The notes below the pieces were generated by a model that saw only the letters and a program-made list of their open reading frames with translations, had not been told where the DNA came from and did no database searches. From Chloroflexota bacterium (GTDB taxonomy: Bacteria > Chloroflexota > Chloroflexia > Chloroheliales > Chloroheliaceae), in assembly GCA_902812345.1 (NCBI GenBank), contig CADDZM010000012.1, positions 1 to 37,497 on the forward strand: a DNA stretch of 37,497 bases, written 5' to 3'. Position 1 is the stretch's first letter, and each line of letters starts with the position of its first letter. Positions 24,092 to 32,460 of the stretch are shown here, piece by piece. Position numbers and translations under genes: made by a program.

Positions 24092-24775
24092 TTAGCTCCT
24101 GACTACTGACACACCCAGCCCATCCAGGTGGCCCCGGCTGAGTGGAATGATAATTGACTCCAGGCGCGGGTCGGTGGCAAGTTGGCGGTTGTACCCGGCA
24201 ATTATTTCGTTGGCCTCGCTGCTGCCGGGCTCCCCGGCATTGAGGACATCACCGTTACGGAGCAAATTGTCGCTTAAAATCAGGCTGCCGGGCCGGGACA
24301 GCTTAAGAGCCCAGTCCAGGTAGCCGGGATAATTGGGCTTGTCGGCGTCAATGAAAAAGAGGTCAAACGGCCCTTCCCCGGCCTCGGCGATTTTAGGCAG
24401 AGTAGCCAGCCCGGCCCCGACCCGCACTTCCACCCGGTCGCTTAACCCGGCTCGTTCCAGGTTGCGCCGGGCTACTTCGGCGTGTTTGGACGAATATTCG
24501 AGCGTTATCACCCGCCCTTCGGGCGGCAAGGCTTTCGCAATCCAGATGGTGCTATAGGCTCCCAGGGTGCCGACTTCGAGAACTTTTCGAGCGCCGGAAA
24601 GTTTTGTGAGCATATAAAGCAATTGGCCTTCGTTTGGCGATACGTTAATCTCCGGCAGGCCGTTCCGCGCCATCTCCTGCAAAGCCTGCTCAAAAACCGG
24701 GTCTTTAGGCACAAATAAATCTTCCAGGTAGCCGTCAATGCGGTGGCTCAAAGTCAATTCGTCTCTTTCGCGCAT
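24092..24775 (-). CDS. SAM-dependent O-methyltransferase (family 3, catechol-OMT-like)
   Basis: 227 aa, typical for small bacterial class I O-methyltransferases. The SAM fold shows VLEVGTLGAYSTIWIAKALP (residues ~66-85), VITLEYSSKHAEVARRNLERAG, and FDLFFIDADKPNYPGYLDWAL near 137-157. Its metal ligand Asp and the later LSDNLLRNGDV match Mg-dependent members. Substrate unknown; catechol-like phenols are common for the family. AGGAAGGA precedes the ATG. It is flanked by tandem repeats upstream and by a hairpin downstream. Confidence 0.86.
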   Translation of the reverse strand: MRERDELTLSHRIDGYLEDLFVPKDPVFEQALQEMARNGLPEINVSPNEGQLLYMLTKLSGARKVLEVGTLGAYSTIWIAKALPPEGRVITLEYSSKHAEVARRNLERAGLSDRVEVRVGAGLATLPKIAEAGEGPFDLFFIDADKPNYPGYLDWALKLSRPGSLILSDNLLRNGDVLNAGEPGSSEANEIIAGYNRQLATDPRLESIIIPLSRGHLDGLGVSVVRS

Positions 24776-24786
24776 AAGAAATCCTT

Positions 24787-24822
24787 CCTATTATTTATAA
24801 AACCCCTATTATTTATAAAACC
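24787..24822. repeat. Perfect tandem 18-bp duplication
   Basis: CCTATTATTTATAAAACC occurs twice back to back (24787-24804 and 24805-24822), followed by a partial third unit (TTTTATAAAAC). It is in the 74-bp gap just upstream of the O-methyltransferase, so copy number could affect its promoter. No similar unit was noticed elsewhere in the window. Confidence 0.9.
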
Positions 24823-24849
24823 TTTTATAAAACTTTGAACGTTGAACAC

Positions 24850-26166
24850 TTACGCGACCCAGTACCAGTTGGCGAAACGGGCGAAAAGCAGCCCCCCCAG
24901 CAGGGCCGCCCCAATCAAATAAATATAGTGTAATAAAGGCCAGCGTTCGCCCAACCGGGCCAGAGCTATGAAAGCCGGGAAGACCAGCAGGGCAAATCGC
25001 GGGTAACTCAGCAACGGCTCTTTGGCTGCCGGGGAGAACAGCGGCAGCAGCCAGGCGATAGCGAAATAAATCAGGTACGCCCCGGCCAGCCGTTTCTTCC
25101 AGACCTGAAAGGCCGCTATCACAAAAGAAACGGCCAGGAACAGCCAGAAAAGCAGGTCGAGCAAATTAGGGTCTTCGCGGTAAGCCGGGACACTGGCTGG
25201 CAAGGTCGTCAGATTTGTCATAAAAAGCTCGAAGGCGCGAGCGACCGTCTGCCAGGGCCAGCTTGAATGGCGGTTCCAGACCGGATTATTCTGGACCGAC
25301 ATAAAGTTAAGCGGGTCGGCCAGGGCAACCGCGTTAAAAAGCAGCCAGCTTCCCAGGAAAGCCACCGGCAGCAGCCCAAAAGCCAGGGTTGGCAGCAGTT
25401 GAAAGTCCGGCCGTTTTATCCGCCGCCAGCCGCCGCCGGAGAAAGTTACCAGGTCCACGCGGTGCTGCACCAGCCATTCCCAACCCAGCGGCGCCAGCAC
25501 CAAAATACCCAGGTTACGTGTGATGGCAGCGAGGCCAACCAGCAGACCGGCCAGCCACCAGTTCGAATACTTCCGGGCCGCCAGGAAAGCTCCCAGGGTC
25601 AGCGCCAGGAACAAACTTTCGCTGTAACAGGCCGCCAGGAAAAAAGAGGTCGGGAAGACCGCCAGGTAGAGAGCCGCCCTTTTTCCGGCAGGCTGGCCCA
25701 TTTCATACCCGGCCAGCAGGTACAGCAAGACAAAGGCCGCCGCCGCCGCGAGGGCGCTGATTATGACCCCGGCCCACAAATAATTGCCAAGAACCGCCGC
25801 CAGGATTCGCACCAGGACCGGGTAAAGCGGGAAGAACGGCGAAGTAAAGTCGCCGGGACGGTAGCCGACCTGGGCCACATACAAAAACCACTCGCCGTCC
25901 CAATGGCTCCATACGCCCCAGAACCTTTCGGCCAGCGGCCCCAGTCCGGCAGGAGTATAGGGAGCGGTGCCGCCTCGCGGCAGGCCAGGCATCAAAATCC
26001 CGGCCAGAAAAGCCAGCACGCCAAGCCCGACCCGCCAGCCCACAAACAACCCTAAAGGCTCTTGCCAGCCGGTTAACAACCGCCGGGCCAGAGAAAAATT
26101 ACCCCCAGGCCAACTGGACGCGGCCGGTTCTGGTTTCGGGGCAATTTTCTCAAGGTTATCTCTCAA
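24850..26166 (-). CDS. PIG-V-like membrane mannosyltransferase
   Basis: 438 aa integral membrane protein with about 10 hydrophobic segments. Features of the GT-C/PIG-V type are WSHWDGEWFLYVAQVGY with its acidic residues in the first external loop, FFPLYPVLVR, FPTSFFLAACYSESLFLAL and AAITRNLGILVL. These enzymes use polyprenyl-phosphate sugar, usually mannose, as donor. The GDP-mannose gene 0.9 kb downstream supports this. The start is TTG at 26166, with only AAGG 3 nt upstream, so the start is uncertain. The palindrome AAAGTC-GT-GACTTT (26265-26278) lies 100 bp upstream. Acceptor unknown. Confidence 0.75.
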   Translation of the reverse strand: MRDNLEKIAPKPEPAASSWPGGNFSLARRLLTGWQEPLGLFVGWRVGLGVLAFLAGILMPGLPRGGTAPYTPAGLGPLAERFWGVWSHWDGEWFLYVAQVGYRPGDFTSPFFPLYPVLVRILAAVLGNYLWAGVIISALAAAAAFVLLYLLAGYEMGQPAGKRAALYLAVFPTSFFLAACYSESLFLALTLGAFLAARKYSNWWLAGLLVGLAAITRNLGILVLAPLGWEWLVQHRVDLVTFSGGGWRRIKRPDFQLLPTLAFGLLPVAFLGSWLLFNAVALADPLNFMSVQNNPVWNRHSSWPWQTVARAFELFMTNLTTLPASVPAYREDPNLLDLLFWLFLAVSFVIAAFQVWKKRLAGAYLIYFAIAWLLPLFSPAAKEPLLSYPRFALLVFPAFIALARLGERWPLLHYIYLIGAALLGGLLFARFANWYWVA

Positions 26167-26373
26167 TTACCTTATCTCGTTCTTTATTTTTGGGGACTTT
26201 CGTTTGAATTTTTGGTTTTGGTTTTGATTTTCTCGTATCCCAAAGGCTTCTAAGGTTCAAAGCGAAAGTCGTGACTTTAAAAGAAAAGCATTTTGAAGGT
26301 CGAATAGCCGGAAACAGCAAGGGTAGCGACGGCTATTATACGCCAAAAGAGCCGGGCCGAGAAACTTCACATG

Positions 26374-26411
26374 AAAAAAGGCTACCACCGCTTAAAAGAG
26401 TGATGGTAGCC
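26374..26411 (-). terminator. Terminator of the LCP gene
   Basis: Minus strand: GGCTACCA (26411-26404), 16-nt loop, TGGTAGCC (26387-26380), then six T (26379-26374). It is about 36 bp beyond the LCP stop. Confidence 0.85.
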
Positions 26412-26446
26412 GTAAGCTTCTTGCATACAAACCGGCTGGGCAGCGG

Positions 26447-28021
26447 CTAAGGAGTAGTAATTCCTTTGTAGTCTTTACCCAGGAAAAGAATCAGGTCCGG
26501 CGCGTTCTCGTAAGGCTTATTATCCGCCGTCTTGGTATAGACTTTCATATTGGGCAGATATTTTTGAAGCTGTCCGATTACCCCTGTAGCCGCTCCGTTG
26601 GTATAGTCAACCAGATAGGTTTGATCTTCAAGGGCCGCCGCGTCGGTTTCGGACATCCTGAAACCCTGGTCACTCAGGTAATCGGTCAGCGCGCCGCCCT
26701 TGCCCTGAATACCGCTGGCGTTTAATACCTGCAACCAGGCGTTGTCGCGCCTGACCAGGGCGTGCTGGAAATCGCTCTTGACCCAGGCCTGGATATCGCC
26801 GTACTTATCTTCTCCGGCCTGCGGAACGAGCGCGTACCCGATCTCACCGCCCTTGTCCACTTCCTGGATGTAGTTGTTGCCGGTCATGATTTCAGGGTCG
26901 AACTTCAAGCCTGTCGCGATAGTTTTTCCTTCGCTGGAATTAAAGAAAGTCGCCAGGGCAAACATATCACCGGGGTCCATGCTGACCCGCAATTTTCCTT
27001 GAAGGGCGTCCATGTAGCCCAGGGCGTTGCCGACCAGATTTTTCTTCAAGATATCTTCTTTAATAGCCGCGATAACCTTCATCTGGCGGGCCGACCGCGC
27101 AAAGTCGCCGCCTTCTTCGCTGTTGCTATGACGGCTGCGCGAAAACTGGATAGCCCGTTCGCCGTTCATAAGCTGGCAACCGGCCTCAAACTTGATGGTC
27201 ATAACGCCCGCGTCCACCTGGTCGTCATCGTTGCGCGGGTACTGGTCATCCACGAAAGCCCGGTCCACGCAGACGGTCACGCCGCCCATTTTATCAATCA
27301 GGGTGCGGAAGGCTTCAAAATTCATGGTAATCCAGTAATCAATCTTGATACCCAGAATGTTCTGGACGGTATTCGCGGCCAGGTTAGCCCCGGCGGCCTG
27401 TTGTTCCTGAGGATTGGTGAAACGGTATTTAGGGTCGAGGTCGTCCTGGGTCGGTTTATCCCACTTCATAATAGTGGACAAAATGCCGTTCACTTTGCCT
27501 TTGTAAGTTTTACCGCCCGGCCCGGCGGGGACCGAAAGATACAGGTCGCGCGGAATATTGAACTCGGTAACCGTGTTGCTCCTGGGGTCAAAGCTTAGCA
27601 CCATCATAGTATCGGTCAGGTATTCACCTTCGTGGCCGGGGCCGCCATAACCCATATATAACACGCTGATGCGTTCGCCATTTTTGATGCGCTGGACAAT
27701 CTTGCTGTTGGAAGTGTCCGGGGTACCGGTGGGAGCGGGAATCGCAGTTGGCGTAAGCGCCGATACTTTCGTCATATCAGGGAGGACCGTACCCGGCGCA
27801 GCCGAGCACGAAGCGCTGGCCGCGCAGAGTTTAGCCTGGGCGGTAGCCGTAATTTGCTCAAAGGACTGGCTACCGGCCTGAGTCGCAATCGCGTCAGTCA
27901 CCCGTGTCGCCTGGACATCCACTATAAAGTTTAAGACCCGGAAGATAAGCAACCCGACTACGATAACGATTACGGCAACAAGGCCAATTACAATTCTTTT
28001 ACCATACTTTCTAAAGAACAC
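26447..28021 (-). CDS. LytR-CpsA-Psr (LCP) family glycopolymer ligase/regulator
   Basis: 524 aa. The N-terminal membrane anchor is at residues ~10-32 and a Thr/Pro/Ala linker lies near 85-105. The LCP domain (about 110-350) shows LTDTMMVLSFDP, FNIPRDLYLSVP (catalytic-type Arg), YWITMNFEAFRTLIDKMGGV and an Arg-rich FSRSRHSNSEEGGDFARSARQ. A C-terminal LytR_C domain covers about 420-520 (VLNASGIQGKGGALTDYLSDQG). LCP enzymes attach glycopolymers to peptidoglycan in monoderms, and the manC/PIG-V neighbours fit glycan work. The start is GTG with AAGGAG 11 nt upstream. Cysteines at ~67 and 71 in the external stem could form a disulfide. Confidence 0.92.
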   Translation of the reverse strand: MFFRKYGKRIVIGLVAVIVIVVGLLIFRVLNFIVDVQATRVTDAIATQAGSQSFEQITATAQAKLCAASASCSAAPGTVLPDMTKVSALTPTAIPAPTGTPDTSNSKIVQRIKNGERISVLYMGYGGPGHEGEYLTDTMMVLSFDPRSNTVTEFNIPRDLYLSVPAGPGGKTYKGKVNGILSTIMKWDKPTQDDLDPKYRFTNPQEQQAAGANLAANTVQNILGIKIDYWITMNFEAFRTLIDKMGGVTVCVDRAFVDDQYPRNDDDQVDAGVMTIKFEAGCQLMNGERAIQFSRSRHSNSEEGGDFARSARQMKVIAAIKEDILKKNLVGNALGYMDALQGKLRVSMDPGDMFALATFFNSSEGKTIATGLKFDPEIMTGNNYIQEVDKGGEIGYALVPQAGEDKYGDIQAWVKSDFQHALVRRDNAWLQVLNASGIQGKGGALTDYLSDQGFRMSETDAAALEDQTYLVDYTNGAATGVIGQLQKYLPNMKVYTKTADNKPYENAPDLILFLGKDYKGITTP

Positions 28022-28445
28022 TACGCGAACTTCTCCTTAAAACTCCCCACCCTTTTCGGGCAACGGACAATACCAGGCTGCAATAAGCCGCCTTTACTTC
28101 CTGCATCGATTATACAAACCGCGCACATTGCGAGATAAAATTTTGTAGTTAGTACACGGCGCTAACGGTCGGGGTAAATATCGCCGAGACTTTATGGGTG
28201 CAATTATATCATAGGCTTTCAAAAAACGCGCAAGCTTATTTTGGGTCTGTTTACTCATTTTCGTGGGTCTTTGAACACAAATTCCGCTTTTTGCTAAAAT
28301 TGACCCGGGCAGTAGCAAAGATGGGCTATTTAAAGTCCTGGCTGAACAGTTAAAATAAAACCTACACTATTGAACCTGACTTAGAAGAAGCAGGCCCGTT
28401 AGCAAACCTTTTTTCCCAATCCGATTCCAGGAGACAAGAGGCCCC
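28022..28445. other. Divergent intergenic region between LCP and receptor genes
   Basis: 424 bp with no supported gene. On the minus strand a second -10 (TATAAT at 28114-28109) and the extended -10 at 28211-28203 could serve LCP. No clear promoter was found for the receptor gene on the plus strand; AGGAGACAAGAGGCCCC gives only a weak ribosome site. Confidence 0.5.
28203..28211 (-). promoter_or_regulatory. Extended -10 promoter of the LCP gene
   Basis: Minus strand TGA-TATAAT (28211-28203), with a T-rich stretch but no clear -35. The start is near 28196, leaving a ~175-nt leader before the GTG, long enough for post-transcriptional control. A second TATAAT at 28114-28109 is an alternative. Confidence 0.45.
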
Positions 28446-30128
28446 ATGCAAAACCCATCTAATATTACCCCTGAACAGCAGCCCGGGCTGGCGCTATTTG
28501 TAGAGACAAAAGAGCAGCTTGAGCAAATCGAAAACAAACGGCGGCTTTCTTTGCTCAAAACCAGCGCCGGGGTAATGACCTGCCTGCCGCTGTCTTTAGC
28601 CCTGGTAAACTGGATCGCCACAAAACCTAACTATTCCCCTGGCACCTTCCTGATTGACCCTATCATATTCCTGGCGCTGGTGGTAACGCTTCTTTTCCTG
28701 GGGGGCTTTTTAATGGTCCGGCCCGGCATTGACCGGAAACAAGCCGATAGGATTACTTACTTCATTCTCGGGGTCGGCCTGGTAGCCCTGACGCTTTTCA
28801 CTACTTTGTTAGGGGTCGAGGCTTCGGGTAATGGAGCCTTACTCGCCATGTTTTTATTCATGCCGCTCCTGGCCGGAATTCTTGGCGTATCGACTCGAGG
28901 CATCACCGTCTTAACGGCTATAGCGGCCATCTTAATTGCCCTGTGTTATGCTTTCACCACCATTTTCAACCTGGTAGGCCCGGTAGTCACTTCGGATAAG
29001 ACCCCCCTGGCTGACCTGATTTGCTGGATGGTAGTTTTAGGGCTGGGCGGCTTCTGGGTCAACGTTATTACCAATCAGGCCCGCAAAGCCCAGGCCAGCC
29101 TGGTCCAGCGCATGGAGCAACTTGCTCACCTGACTTCCGTGCTGAACGCCACTAACGCATTTGGATCGACCCTGAGCCGGGAGCTGGCCGGAATGACGGC
29201 TGATTTGCACGTAACCTCGCGGCAGCAGGCCGCGAACTCTCAAGAACAGGTCGCAGCCGTTACCGAAGTTACAACCAGCCTGGAGGAACTTAACGAAACG
29301 GCCAACCAGATTGCTTCCAGCGCGGCCGCCGCCGTCGTATCGGCCACCCAGACCCTGGAAATCGCCACCCAGGTCCGTGATACCAGCGAACAGGCTCGTT
29401 CAACCTCGCAGGAAGGCAACCAGGCGGTAGACCAGGCGATTACCAGCGTGGAAAGGGTCCGCAACCGGATCGAACTGCTCGGGCAGCGCCTGCTGCACCT
29501 GACCGAACAGACCCGCAAGGTCGGGACAATTATTGACATTATTGACGAAATCGCGGACGAGACGCACCTGCTGGCCCTCAATGCCTCGATTGAGGCGGCA
29601 GGCTCCATTCAGGGCCAGGGCGGTGGCACCTACCGGAGCGTGCGGGGCGACCGTTTCGGGGTAATCGCCCAGGAGGTGAAGAACCTGGCCGACCGCAGCC
29701 GCGAATCCACCGAGGAAGTGCGGCAGGCTATCACGGAAATGCAGGGCGCGGTCGCGGCGGCGGTGCTGGTGGCCGAAGAAGGCAAAAAGGAGACTTCCGC
29801 CGCGTTATCCCGGTCGCAAATCGCCGGGGCCGTTATTGACAAGCTGAACGAGATTATTAACGGCAACGCCGCCCAGGCCGAGGAAATCCTTAGCGCGGTC
29901 GAAGAGGTAAATATTCGCTGCGACGAAATAAGCATCGCGACCGGCCAGCAGCGCAGCGCCAACCAGCAAATTCTCTACACCATGCGCACGGTCGCCCAGG
30001 TCTCGCAGGAAAGCGCCGGGGCAGTATCAGTGCTGTCGGACACCGTATCGCTGGTCAATCGCCAGGTGGACCAGCTTAACGCGACCCTGGAAAAGAGTAA
30101 CCAATCAATGCTGGTGACCGCAAACTAA
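28446..30128 (+). CDS. Methyl-accepting chemotaxis-type receptor, six membrane helices, no HAMP
   Basis: 560 aa. Residues 36-200 hold about six hydrophobic segments with short loops and no large external sensor, as in membrane-embedded sensor receptors. I see no HAMP domain between the last helix and the signalling rod. The cytoplasmic signalling domain (about 225-555) has the long helical pattern around DIIDEIADETHLLALNASIEAA (~365-385), then GVIAQEVKNLADRSRESTEEV. The tip between these differs: where the usual RAGExGxGF is expected there are ~18 residues GSIQGQGGGTYRSVRGDRF, about 10 longer and lacking the normal Arg-Ala-Gly-Glu. No che genes are nearby. Its stop overlaps that of the dehydrogenase by 4 bp. 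Confidence 0.85.
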   Translation: MQNPSNITPEQQPGLALFVETKEQLEQIENKRRLSLLKTSAGVMTCLPLSLALVNWIATKPNYSPGTFLIDPIIFLALVVTLLFLGGFLMVRPGIDRKQADRITYFILGVGLVALTLFTTLLGVEASGNGALLAMFLFMPLLAGILGVSTRGITVLTAIAAILIALCYAFTTIFNLVGPVVTSDKTPLADLICWMVVLGLGGFWVNVITNQARKAQASLVQRMEQLAHLTSVLNATNAFGSTLSRELAGMTADLHVTSRQQAANSQEQVAAVTEVTTSLEELNETANQIASSAAAAVVSATQTLEIATQVRDTSEQARSTSQEGNQAVDQAITSVERVRNRIELLGQRLLHLTEQTRKVGTIIDIIDEIADETHLLALNASIEAAGSIQGQGGGTYRSVRGDRFGVIAQEVKNLADRSRESTEEVRQAITEMQGAVAAAVLVAEEGKKETSAALSRSQIAGAVIDKLNEIINGNAAQAEEILSAVEEVNIRCDEISIATGQQRSANQQILYTMRTVAQVSQESAGAVSVLSDTVSLVNRQVDQLNATLEKSNQSMLVTAN

Positions 30129-31153
30129 GGGTTCAAAATAATCTTGCCGAACTGCTCCCGGTTGGCGAGGCGTTCCTCGGCGGCTTTAATCTGTTCAAGC
30201 GGGAAAGTCCGGTCAATAATCGCTTGCAGGCGGCCCTGGGCGGTCAGGTTCAAGACCTCTTTGAGATTTTCTTTGGTGCCGCCGTAAGAGCCGATTATCA
30301 TCACCTGTTTGGTAAAGAGGGTGGAAAGGTTAACGCCGCCATCGGCCCCGGTGGTAGTGCCGCAAATTACCACCCGGCCGTTCCGCGCCACCGAAGCCAG
30401 GCTTTTATCCCAGGTTGATTGCCCCACATGTTCCACCACGATATCTACTCCGCGCCGCTTGGTTAACTGGCGGACCACCCTTGAAAAATCGCGTTCGGCA
30501 TAGTTTATAACCTCGTCTGCGCCAAGTTCCCTGGCTTTTTCCAGGTTTTCGTCCCGGCTGGAAGTCGCGATAACCTGGGCGCCCCACAGCTTGGCAATCT
30601 GGATAGCCGCGACCCCGACCCCGCTCCCTGCCGCCAGCACCAGGACGGTTTCGCCGGGACGAACTCCCGCCTTATCCACCAGCATGTGCCAGGCCGTAAT
30701 CGTGGTAAAGGTCTGGGCGGCCGCTTCCTCGAAAGTGAGTTCTTCCGGCATCGCTACCAGGCAGTTACCCGGCACCTTAACGTACTCGGCGTGGCCGCCA
30801 TCGTCCCGCAGCCCTAAAATGTCACCGTTAAGGCAGGTAGTTTCTTCCCCGGCCCGGCAATAAATACAGGTGCCGTCGTGCAGGTAGGGCGCGACCACGA
30901 CTTGCTGGCCGGGCGAAAACCCTTTGACATTCTCGCCAAGCTGGGCGATTTCCCCGGCTACCTCCGAGCCGCCGATATGCGGCAGGGTCGGTTTGACCGG
31001 CGTAAGGCCCGCCCGCATCATCAGGTCGAGCCGGTTAAGACCTGCTGCCCGCACCCGCACCAGGGCTTCGTCCGGGCCAATCTCCGGCATAGGCCGGTCT
31101 TCTATGCGAAGCGCTTCCGGGCCGCCGTATTCGCTGAAAATCGCCGCTTTCAT
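30125..31153 (-). CDS. Medium-chain dehydrogenase/reductase (quinone-oxidoreductase-like)
   Basis: 342 aa NAD(P)-dependent enzyme. GroES-like N-terminal domain (VRVRAAGLNRLDLMMRAG) and Rossmann domain (VLVLAAGSGVGVAAIQIAKLWGAQVIATSS near 170-200). The catalytic zinc set of alcohol dehydrogenases is not conserved: the usual Cys after the GxN turn is replaced, and the His region reads GGSEVAGE. The structural-zinc loop keeps three of four Cys (TCIYC...TTC, first Cys replaced by Asp). It probably reduces enones or quinones without catalytic zinc. AAAGGA precedes the ATG. Substrate unknown. Confidence 0.85.
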   Translation of the reverse strand: MKAAIFSEYGGPEALRIEDRPMPEIGPDEALVRVRAAGLNRLDLMMRAGLTPVKPTLPHIGGSEVAGEIAQLGENVKGFSPGQQVVVAPYLHDGTCIYCRAGEETTCLNGDILGLRDDGGHAEYVKVPGNCLVAMPEELTFEEAAAQTFTTITAWHMLVDKAGVRPGETVLVLAAGSGVGVAAIQIAKLWGAQVIATSSRDENLEKARELGADEVINYAERDFSRVVRQLTKRRGVDIVVEHVGQSTWDKSLASVARNGRVVICGTTTGADGGVNLSTLFTKQVMIIGSYGGTKENLKEVLNLTAQGRLQAIIDRTFPLEQIKAAEERLANREQFGKIILNP

Positions 31154-31227
31154 AAAATTTCCTTTAAAATTCCTTTTCCAAACCAGCCGCCTACTAACCG
31201 CAATTTTTAGCTAACCTTCGCCTGGTT

Positions 31228-31716
31228 TTAGGGTTCGTCTTCCGCCATACCAAGCCTTTTCAGCCGCTTTCGGACCGCGCCAAGCACAATTAAATGGCTG
31301 CGCAGGTCCGGGCTATTCAATTCCCGGTCGAGCGCCACCAACCGGTCGAGTAACTCTTTCGCTTCCGGGTAGCGGCCTTCGGCCTGGAAAATCCCGGCCA
31401 GGTTAAAAAGAGCTTTGGCCTCGCCCGTCCGGTCATTGATACTCCGGCTGATTTCAAGCGCCTGACGGTAACAGCCTGCCGTCTCGCTTTGCCGCCCGGC
31501 CCGGTAGTAATAAAGACCGCCCAGCAGGTTCAGGGCAAGGGCTTCCAGGCGGCGGCCCGGGGCCGCGCTTTCCCGGCAGGCCGCCAGGGCTTGCTCAAGA
31601 AATTCCAGGGCTGGTTGCCACTCGCCCTGTTCGTAAAAAGCCTGGCCGCGCCGGAGCAATTCGAGCGCATCCGGCTGTCTTTGAGTTGTTTCGTCAAAAA
31701 TAGGTTTACTATCCAT
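31228..31716 (-). CDS. Small TPR protein
   Basis: 162 aa with about three tetratricopeptide helix pairs: LELLRRGQAFYEQGEWQPALEFLEQAL (residues ~17-43), LALNLLGGLYYYRAGRQSETAGCYRQAL (~60-87) and LFNLAGIFQAEGRYPEAKELLDRL (~105-128). It probably serves as a protein-binding scaffold; the partner is unknown. No signal peptide or membrane helix. No strong ribosome site is visible. It occupies the place downstream of priA-def where fmt is often found, but shows no fmt likeness and is cut off by a terminator. Confidence 0.75.
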   Translation of the reverse strand: MDSKPIFDETTQRQPDALELLRRGQAFYEQGEWQPALEFLEQALAACRESAAPGRRLEALALNLLGGLYYYRAGRQSETAGCYRQALEISRSINDRTGEAKALFNLAGIFQAEGRYPEAKELLDRLVALDRELNSPDLRSHLIVLGAVRKRLKRLGMAEDEP

Positions 31717-31779
31717 TATAGCTTAATTTCTAACCGGCCCCGATTATAGCATGAGCGCAAAAAATTAAACATCGAATCA

Positions 31780-31812
31780 AAAAGAGCCGCCCAAAAGTGG
31801 AGTGGCTCTTTT
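31780..31812 (-). terminator. Bidirectional terminator after def
   Basis: AAAAGAGCC (31780-31788) and GGCTCTTTT (31804-31812) pair perfectly around a 15-nt loop. The arms supply T-runs in both directions, so it can end def (minus strand) and would also block reading from the left. Confidence 0.85.
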
Positions 31813-31836
31813 AATTTTCTGCGGAAACCCGGAAGC

Positions 31837-32382
31837 TTACCGGACCCGCGCCATTTCTTTGGCGTGGACTTCCTCGCTCCGGGCGGCGGCCGCCTGGACC
31901 TTGTGCAGGGTCGAGGGGTCAGTCACTTTGTCGGTAAAGAGAATGCCGTCAAGGTGGTCAATTTCGTGCTGCAAGCAGACTGCGTTCAGACCTTCCGCCT
32001 TGATTTTAACCGGCTTGCCGTACAAATCCTGGCCCCTAACGGTAACCGTCTCGTAACGTTTGACCTCACCGTACCAGCCGGGAATGCTCAGACAACCTTC
32101 CTCGCTGACCTGTTCGCCCGCGCACTTGATAATTTCCGGGTTTACCAGGGCGACCTGGAAAGGTTCGCTGCCTTCGTAATCAAGGTCCTGGGGGATAGCA
32201 ATCACAATCAGGCGCTGCAAAACGCCTACCTGGGGCGCGGCCAGACCGATACCGTTGGCAGCGTCCATTGATTCAAACATATTCCTGGCAAGCTCGCGCA
32301 ACGCCTTGTCGAACTTGACGACCTTTTGCGATTTGAGGCGCAGACGCGGGTTGTCGTCGGTCAAAATAGTTAAGAGTGCCAT
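31837..32382 (-). CDS. def: Peptide deformylase
   Basis: Removes the formyl group from the N-terminal Met of new proteins. 181 aa. All three motifs are intact: GIGLAAPQ (residues 44-51), EGCLS (95-99, Cys97 metal ligand) and HEIDH (139-143, two His ligands and catalytic Glu140). The ~15 residues after IDHLDGILF look like a typical C-terminal extension. The ATG has GAAGG 7 nt upstream. It follows priA by 78 bp, in the usual priA-def order; fmt is not in the window. Confidence 0.95.
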   Translation of the reverse strand: MALLTILTDDNPRLRLKSQKVVKFDKALRELARNMFESMDAANGIGLAAPQVGVLQRLIVIAIPQDLDYEGSEPFQVALVNPEIIKCAGEQVSEEGCLSIPGWYGEVKRYETVTVRGQDLYGKPVKIKAEGLNAVCLQHEIDHLDGILFTDKVTDPSTLHKVQAAAARSEEVHAKEMARVR

Positions 32383-32460
32383 TCTAAAAACCTTCTATTT
32401 GTCTAAATAATAACCAGTTTTAATTAAGTGTTGTTTTAAATTTTATACGAATCTATTTTA

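Noticed and set aside
25267-26055. 262-codon plus-strand frame
   Set aside because: Antisense to the PIG-V-like membrane gene; extremely Gln/Arg-rich, typical of the reverse complement of Leu/Ala-rich membrane codons.
26265-26278. Palindrome AAAGTC-GT-GACTTT as an operator
   Set aside because: A single short palindrome 100 bp before a gene whose start is itself uncertain; too weak to call.
26762-27598. 278-codon plus-strand frame
   Set aside because: Antisense to the LCP domain, with no ribosome site or known motif.
28094-28318. 74-codon minus-strand frame upstream of the LCP gene
   Set aside because: It lies over the LCP promoter region, has no ribosome site and shows no recognisable motif.
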